Positions 57,711 through 64,000 of a DNA stretch of 64,000 nucleotides are shown here, one piece after another. This DNA is from Aristolochia californica (taxonomy: Eukaryota > Streptophyta > Magnoliopsida > Piperales > Aristolochiaceae), in contig JARWKL010000008.1 of NCBI GenBank assembly GCA_029961685.1, positions 34,969,619 to 35,033,618 of the forward strand. Direction: 5' to 3'. The notes under the pieces are model-generated. The model made no database searches and was not told the DNA's origin. It saw nothing but the letters and a program-made list of their open reading frames with translations. The translations under genes and the position numbers were made by a program. The number at the start of each line of letters is the position of its first letter. Position 1 is the stretch's first letter.

Positions 57711-59059
57711 ATAAGTCTCAATGGACTTAAAACACCCAACCATGATGGATTTTAACTCCCAACCGAACGAACACGAACAAGGTTGGCCCAAAGTTGTAAG
57801 TAAGAGTCAAATAAAAGATAGTAGGAGTAATGTTGTCAAATAACCAATAGGAAATGGGTAAGTAGAAAGATAGGATGTTGAGGCCACGACTTCTTCAATA
57901 ATAATGTCTCATCCAAAGAGACACAATAACTGCAGCTGAAATATGCTAACACAAACGAAATAATAAAAATCCTTGTAAAAAGACCCATGAAATTATCCGA
58001 TGCGAGTTTGTACCAAATAATATGTTGACAAGGGAATATGTTGTGAATACTTCAAAATAATAATCTAGGCAGAGGAATTGGATTGAGACGAGCCAAGTAA
58101 GGTATCACCAATAATTATCACAATTATTATTGTGAGTCAAGATTCTTGATCTTCAATTTTCTTTGCTTTTTCTTGTACTTCTTCTTCTACTTCTCCCCTT
58201 CAAGTTGGGTGGTAATAGCAGTGATCCCAGTTTGAACCAAATAACATAGATGTAGAAAATTTGTAGTAGTATAGCAGTAGATAACCGGTAAATGATTAAG
58301 AGTAATAAGGACACATGAAATAATTCGGTTTAAATTCGGATTTTTGAATGCAACAGGATACCAACATGACCTTTGATTACCTTTGACTCTTCCAATGTGA
58401 ATATATCCTTAAATATAGATCAGATTGACATGAAAGTTTCTCCTTATGAAACTATATTTAAATATATTTTATCCAAGTATAACATCACTTCATAAAATAT
58501 ACTTCTATTGAAATATATAATCAGGTAGATTTCGATCTCTGTAATTTGGCAGAAATAAGTACTCTTTCTCTTTTTTCTAGCATAACCATTAATTCTTCCA
58601 AGATCAATATCTCCTTATAAAACACTTAGATCGGTAATTGGTTGAATAGGTAAGATAGACATACAAATATTTCTTTTGATATATAATTCTTCATATAAAG
58701 TCTCGTTCTTGATAGCATGAAATAGCTCAGAAGTTGAAACTTTTTGTTGCTACTCGAACCACTTTTGCAATCTGACCTTTGCTGCTTCAAATATCAATTT
58801 CTCTTTGTAGATAACTCTGATTGCAAAAAAAACCTTTTTCCTTGGAAAAAAAACTCGAATATCTCTTCATCAATATATAATATGCAATATGAAAAAATCA
58901 TTATAGAGGTGATGACGCAAAGCAAACAATGGGTATATGGACTTAAAAGAGAAAAAAAGAAAAATACGAAGCTATTCTACTAGGGATAATAGATAAAAAA
59001 ATGATCACATTACCTTTGTGGGTTGACCGAGTCAACTCACAGAACCAGCTCTGATACCA

Positions 59060-59520
59060 TGTTGAATTTATGAAAAAGAGAAATACTTCATTGACTTATT
59101 GTAATCAGCGTACATGAACCTCTATTTATAATAGAGGAAGGTAGTAGAGTCCAATTACAATTAAACGACCCTTGTCCCAATTACACCCAAACTCTAACAC
59201 TAAATGATAAATTCCTAGGATAATTAAATAATCCAATATAAATAGAAGACTAACATAACTAAAACACCTTTAAACTGAAACTCCTCTATGGTCTCTGCTT
59301 CCATAATAATTGTGTCTTTGTTAGACTTATTATTGTGTAAGACTTCTTATGCCACCTCACGTGATCATGATGGATCCCATATCTTATGGGTTTGGGCCCA
59401 TCTTCCAACACTCTTGGATATGTGGGCCTTCCTAGGTCTTATGGGCTTGGGCCCATCTTACAACATACTTGGATATGTGAACCTTCCTTGCTCGTGTGGG
59501 CTTGGGCCCATATTCCAACA
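59060..59520 (-). repeat. LTR3 of the chain (shared)
   Basis: Begins TGTTGAATTTATG, ends TTCCAACA, 461 bp. The left flank AGCTCTGATACCA is a perfect reversed TGGTATCAGAGC primer site. The right flank is CTCCTCCTCAAG. It is 5' LTR of unit 2 and 3' LTR of unit 3. Confidence 0.92.
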
Positions 59521-59821
59521 CTCCTCCTCAAGCTTGGGGTGTGAGAACATCATGAACTCCTAGCTTGCTACAAATGATGTATAGGATCTTCTCATATAAA
59601 ATGGTAGTCCTCCATACCTTCCAACACTCCCCCTCATGGTGGTGTTCTCTTCCATGAGGCCCATCTGGCATAAGAAAAGTGAGAGTAAAATCATTCCAAG
59701 CACTATGACATCGCTCCATACTCCAGTCATAAGCCATGCTGGATGTAGGGCACACTCCTATCATTCTCCGGTAGTGGCACTCGTATCTTTCATAGGTAGT
59801 GGGTCTATATGTAGTGGTCAG

Positions 59822-60426
59822 TGTTATAATGTAGGACCCACCATGGTGTATGAGCTGGTGGGATCCACCATGAGGACGTGGGATACCAACAAGAGTCCTA
59901 ACCAAAGCTAGCACAGTTAAGAAGATAAGAAGCACAAGCTTAAATGAGTTAGAAGACTTGAAGATCAAGTGGGACCCATAAAGATACCATGAGCTGGTAA
60001 TCATATCAATATGAGCTGGAAGATCATGTGAGACCCACAAGGATAAGGCCACGATCTGGCCTCCTCCCTTACATTCACGTTATTGAAGAGGAGTTTTAGT
60101 TCAACTTATATTAGACCTCTAGTAGATTGTGTTATCTTTTCATGATAGATTTATCTTAGAGAGTTAGAGTTGGAATGTAATTAGGAGATTGAAAGGCTAA
60201 TTGTATAAGGACTCTATCACTTCCTCTACTATAAATTGAGGTGTTGTAATTCGGAATTAATCAAGTTACACATTTCCTTCTTGAGTAAATCTCTCTCTTT
60301 ACTTGGCGCACATCTCTCTTTTCTTTTCCTTTCTTCTCTCTACCAGAGAGCTCTTCTTTCCTTTTCTTCTTTTTCTATCTCCTTTCTCTTGCTCAGAATA
60401 TTGGAAAAGGGATCCTAAATTCAACA
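59822..60426 (+). repeat. Solo LTR (family D) inside internal 3
   Basis: A 605-bp insertion starts TGTTATAATGTAGG and ends AAATTCAACA. It splits text that is continuous in internals 1 and 2 (GTAGTG.TCAG to AAGTGAAGTAAAAACT). It carries a TATA-like CTACTATAAATTG near 60230 and a pyrimidine-rich leader after it. The flanks (GTCAG and CTCAT) are only a weak duplication. Confidence 0.78.
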
Positions 60427-60592
60427 CTCATAAGTGAGGTAAAAACTTCTCTATCACTGTGTTCCTCCACAGGACAATGACTCTCTAGTGGTAGGAGTAA
60501 TAAAAGCCAATTAAGGGGGTAACATATATGTAGTAATAAGCCCCTCCATCATCGTGTCCCAACCCGGGCACCGACTTTCACTAGTAGAAATG

Positions 60593-60730
60593 GGTGATAA
60601 ATGTCTGTCATTCACAAGGCGGCGATAAAAGACGTGATACGTGATAAATGCCTGTCATTCACAAGATGACAATAAAAGACGTAATAAGAGGGTAATGCCT
60701 GTCAGTCACAAGACGGCAATAAAAGACCCA
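60593..60730. repeat. Minisatellite in internal 3
   Basis: Three units of the same TGTCATTCACAAG...ATAAAAGAC repeat as in internals 1 and 2. Confidence 0.85.
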
Positions 60731-62323
60731 CATTATATATAGATATAAGTCTCAATGGACTTAGAAGAACCAACCATGATGGATTTAAACTCCCAACCGA
60801 AGGAAGACGCAAAAGGTTGGCTCAAAGATGTATGTGAGAGTCAAATAAAGGATGGTAATGTTGTCAAATAACCAATAAGAAATGGGTAAATAGGAAGATA
60901 GGACGTTGAGGCCCCGACTTCTTCAATAATAATGTCTCATCCAAAGAGACACAATAGCTACAAATGAAATATGCCTGGGCCCATATAACATGAATGAAAA
61001 TAATAAAAATCCTTATAAAAAGACCCATGAAATTATCCGATGCAAGTCTGTATCAAATAGTATGTTGACCAAGGAATATGTTGCGAAAATAATTCAAAAT
61101 AATACAGAGAAATTGGATTGAGATGAGCCATGTCAGGTATCACCAATAATTACCTCAATTATTTTTGTGAGTCAAGATTTTTTATCTTTAATTTTCTTTG
61201 CTCGTTCTTGTACTTCTTCTCTACTTCTCCCCTCAAGTTGGGTGGTAATGGCAGTGATCCTAGTTTGAAACAAATAACATAGATGTAGAAAATTTGCAAT
61301 AGTATAGCAGTAGATAACTGGTAAATGATGAATGTCCTTAAGATTACTAAGGACACATGAAATAATTCAGTTTAAATTCTTATTTTTGAATGCAACAGGA
61401 TACTAGCATGACCTTTGATTCTTCTAATGTGAATATATGCTTAAATATAGATTAGATTGACATGAAATTTCTCCTTATGAAGTTTAAATATATTTCATCC
61501 AAGTATAACAACACTTCATAAAATATACTGTTGAATTGATGGAAAAGTGAAATACTTCATTGACATCAATAACTTGTTGTAATCAGAGTACATGAACCTC
61601 ATTCATAAAAGGGGAAGGTAGTAGAGTCTAATTACAATAAAACTACCCTTGTCCCAATTACACCCAAACTCTAACACTTAAAGATAACTCCTAAGATAAT
61701 TAAATAACTCAATATAGATAAAAGACAAACATAACTCAAACTAAAACTCTTCTTTGACGTGACCATAAGATAAGATACTTTTGTGAGTCCTTCTTGATCT
61801 TCCAACTGATGTGATAAGGATGCCAGCTCATGGTAATCAGTGTGGTTCCTACTTATGGGCTTGGGCCCATCTTGTGGGCTTTCCTTGGTCGTGTGGCCCA
61901 TCTTATAATAATCTTAGATATGTAGGCTTTCCTTGGTCATGTAGGCTTGAGCTTATCTTCCAACACTCCCCCTCAAGCTGGGGGTCAGAGAACAACATGA
62001 ACTCCATTCTTGCTGCAAATGATGTATAGACTATTTTTTTAATAAAATGGCACATCTTCCAATATGCCTTCATCTTCTAACATTCCCTTTCACGCTGTTG
62101 CGTCCTTCCATGAGGTCCTGCTGGCATATTATAAGTGAGACTAAAAATCACTCCTAGCCGGTAAGCCATTATTTCATACTCCAGTCCTAATGCTAGAAGT
62201 AGGGCACACTCCGTTTTCTATCGGTAGTGTGTCTATCGGTATTGCTCTGAAGTGTCCACCACCGTGTCCCTCCATAGGACAACGACTCTCAACTGGTAGG
62301 AATCATAAAAGCCATTACAGGGA

Positions 62324-62346
62324 GGGGGGGGGGGGGGGGGGGGGGG
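62324..62346 (+). repeat. Poly-G tract, 23 nt
   Basis: It lies between GCCATTACAGGGA and ATAACGTAGATGTAATAATAAG. The corresponding place in the 15331 element is a seven-base C run on the plus strand at 17033-17039. Confidence 0.92.
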
Positions 62347-62381
62347 ATAACGTAGATGTAATAATAAGTTCCTCCGTCATG

Positions 62382-62593
62382 GTTTCCCAATCGTGATATT
62401 TTTTCACAAAGACTATCATGGTTTTCCAACCGTGATATTTTTTGACAGGGTATCCTCCGTCATAGCGTCCCAACTGTGATTTTTTTTTTTGACAGGGCCC
62501 ATCATGGTTTCCCAACCATGATATTTTTTGATAAGGTATCCTCCATCATGGTTTCCCAAATGTGATATTTTTTTGACAGGGTAAAATAAATGA
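62382..62593. repeat. Minisatellite of about 42 bp in internal 4
   Basis: Five units start GTTTCCCAA or variants at about 62382, 62421, 62465, 62507 and 62551. Each passes through GTGATATTTTTT and GACAGGGTA. The best unit holds a perfect hairpin at 62501-62522 with arms ATCATGGTT and AACCATGAT. The same hairpin occurs once at 16979-17000. Confidence 0.85.
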
Positions 62594-63851
62594 TGATATA
62601 AGGCAACCTCTTCTTTAATAATAATGTCCCCAAAGATACATAATAGCAGCAATTGTATATAACACGACCATCTTCCAACACATATAACACGAACCAAATA
62701 ATAAACTTTATAAAAGAACCCATGAAATAATCCAATATAATTTTTTTTCTTAGATGCACAAGCTTCATATTTTGTGTTCCCCCTTTCTTGAATATTTTGG
62801 TCACATAAACTTATTCACAACATATGAAAAAAATACCTCTTTCTTGTACTTCTTTTACTTCTCCCCCTCAAGCTGGGAGCTAATGGCAGTGATCCCAGCT
62901 TGAACCAAATATCATAGATGTAGCAATAGGCCCAAATAAAAGTGATGTATAAATAAGCCCTCAAATAAGGGAGAAGTGAGATATTTTGCTGATATAACAA
63001 CTCAAAAAGTGACACAAAACAATCAGCTTAAATTCAGATTTTCAATGTAACAGAATACCAGCATGACCTTGGATTCTTCCAATGCGAATATAACTTAAAA
63101 AAATAGATCAGATTCACATGAAAATTTCTTTGTCTGAAACTAGAATTAAATAACTTTCATCCAAGTATAGCATCTCTTCATAAAATATAATTATCAGAAG
63201 ATAAATAATTTGTTAGATTTCGGTCTCTGTCATCTGGCCAAACTACGTACGGTTTCTCCTTTTTCTCCAGAATGACCATTGACACTTCCAAGATAAATAT
63301 CTCCTTATAAAAAAATCATACCGATAATTGGTTTAACTGGTAAGAAAATATACTTGCAGATATTTCTTTTGATATATAGTTCTCCATATAAAGTCTCTTT
63401 CTTTATAGCATAAAATACCTCGTAAGTTAAGGTTTCTACTGCCGCTCTAACATCTTTTCAATCTGACCTTTGCTGCTTCAAATATCGATTTATCTTTGTA
63501 GATAAATAAGATAAAAAAATGGTTGAATAGGTGAAAGAATAGACTTAAATATATTTCTTTTGATATATATTTATCCATATAAAGTCTAGTTCTTGATAGC
63601 AAAAAATACCTTGGAATCTAAAGATTTCTACTGCTGCTCGAACCTTTTTGTAATCTGACCTTTGCTCATTCAAATATCGACATCTCTCTGTAGATAACTC
63701 CGATTGGAGAAAATAATTTTTATTTGGAAACTAGACTCAAATATCTTTCCGTAAATATATAATTTTAAATATCAAAAACTTTGTATAGAAGAAAAAAACG
63801 TAAAGAAAACTACAGGTATAGGGACTAAAAAAAATAACTTCGAACCTAGAC

Positions 63852-63868
63852 TTAGGGTTTAGGGTTTA
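63852..63868 (-). promoter_or_regulatory. Telomere-type repeats in the leader
   Basis: Two and a half TTTAGGG units lie about 65 bp inside the primer site of the nested element. The matching CCCTAAA units occur at 15834-15850 in the plus-strand copy, at the same distance from its primer site. Confidence 0.6.
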
Positions 63869-64000
63869 GAGAAAAGGATCACATTACCTCCGTGAGTTGA
63901 CAAAGTCAACTCACAAAAGATGCTCTGATACCATGTTGAATTTATGGAAAAGTGAAATACTTGATTGACATCAATAACTTGTTGTAATCAGAGTACATGA

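Larger units (their letters stand above)
54210..61528 (-). mobile_element. Tandem chain of family A LTR elements
   Basis: Order on the plus strand is LTR1 54210-54672, internal 1 to 56570, LTR2 56571-57027, internal 2 to 59059, LTR3 59060-59520, then internal 3 from 59521. LTR2 and LTR3 each have a primer-site side on the left and a polypurine tract (CTCCCCCTCAAG or CTCCTCCTCAAG) on the right. Each therefore serves two neighbouring units. Internal 3 is interrupted at 61529 by another copy, and its own 5' LTR is not in the window. Internal regions have no protein. The chain probably arose by unequal recombination between LTRs. Confidence 0.88.
61529..64000 (-). mobile_element. Family A element nested in internal 3, cut by window end
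   Basis: LTR4 (61529-61965), internal 4 (61966-63933) and the start of LTR5 (63934 onward). LTR4 has no primer site on its left; it interrupts internal 3 at CATAAAATATAC, where internals 1 and 2 continue TTCTATTG. It is thus a separate insertion, not a link of the chain. LTR5 follows a good reversed primer site, GCTCTGATACCA. LTR4 and the visible part of LTR5 read alike, including the CATCAATAACTTGTTG segment missing from LTR1-3. This suggests a more recent insertion of the same subtype as the 15331 element. Confidence 0.88.

Noticed and set aside
61529..61965. LTR4 as a fourth link of the tandem chain
   Set aside because: Its left flank is mid-internal sequence and not a primer site, so it is a separate nested insertion.

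Overview
This 64 kb window is nuclear DNA of a flowering plant. It is AT-rich and filled with degraded, nested LTR retrotransposons and DNA transposons. Primer-binding sites of the plant initiator-tRNA(Met) type (TGGTATCAGAGC and variants) occur throughout. I see one intact host gene: a seven-exon B-class MADS-box gene of the APETALA3 lineage (minus strand, 40156 to 38606). Its exon lengths (188, 67, 62, 100, 42, 45, 171 bp), unbroken phase and C-terminal motifs identify it. The C-terminus is of the ancestral paleoAP3 type, not euAP3. This fits a magnoliid, monocot, basal eudicot or a TM6-type gene; the species cannot be named from the sequence.

Left part. A Ty3/gypsy chromovirus (520-7287, minus strand, about 6.8 kb) has two LTRs, broken gag and pol, a chromodomain and a near-matching 5-bp target duplication. 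It sits inside the gag of a minus-strand Ty1/copia element. From 8.6 to 12.2 kb lie fragments of small non-autonomous LTR elements. From 13.6 to 19.1 kb a plus-strand copia pseudogene is interrupted by a complete 2.45-kb non-autonomous LTR element (15331-17784, exact GGTGG duplication) and by a solo LTR (18195-18659, ATTAC duplication). From 19.3 to 26.4 kb lie a long LTR packed with GATCGATC palindromes, a Sirevirus-like gag remnant and another copia pol. That pol is split by a 745-bp solo LTR (AAGTC duplication) and by a second solo LTR that itself carries an inserted LTR.

Middle part. Two copies of the same CACTA (En/Spm) transposon, in opposite orientation (28.6-30.3 kb minus; 44.05-46.95 kb plus), bracket the APETALA3 gene at a distance of about 14 kb. 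Between them are more LTRs, a 276-285 bp satellite-like tandem repeat, a probable second CACTA end, a 366-bp MITE and a degraded copia element.

Right part. From 54.2 kb to the window end the small non-autonomous LTR family recurs on the minus strand as a chain LTR-internal-LTR-internal-LTR-internal. Neighbouring units share LTRs, and a further copy is inserted in the third unit. The internal regions carry no recognisable protein. They do carry minisatellites, poly-G tracts, a hairpin and a second polypurine tract. From 46.95 to 54.2 kb I see mainly non-coding sequence with one solo LTR.

No rRNA, tRNA or CRISPR was found. Apart from the MADS gene, all coding remnants are transposon-derived and broken by stops, frameshifts or deletions. 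Mobilisation of any element here would need enzymes supplied from elsewhere.
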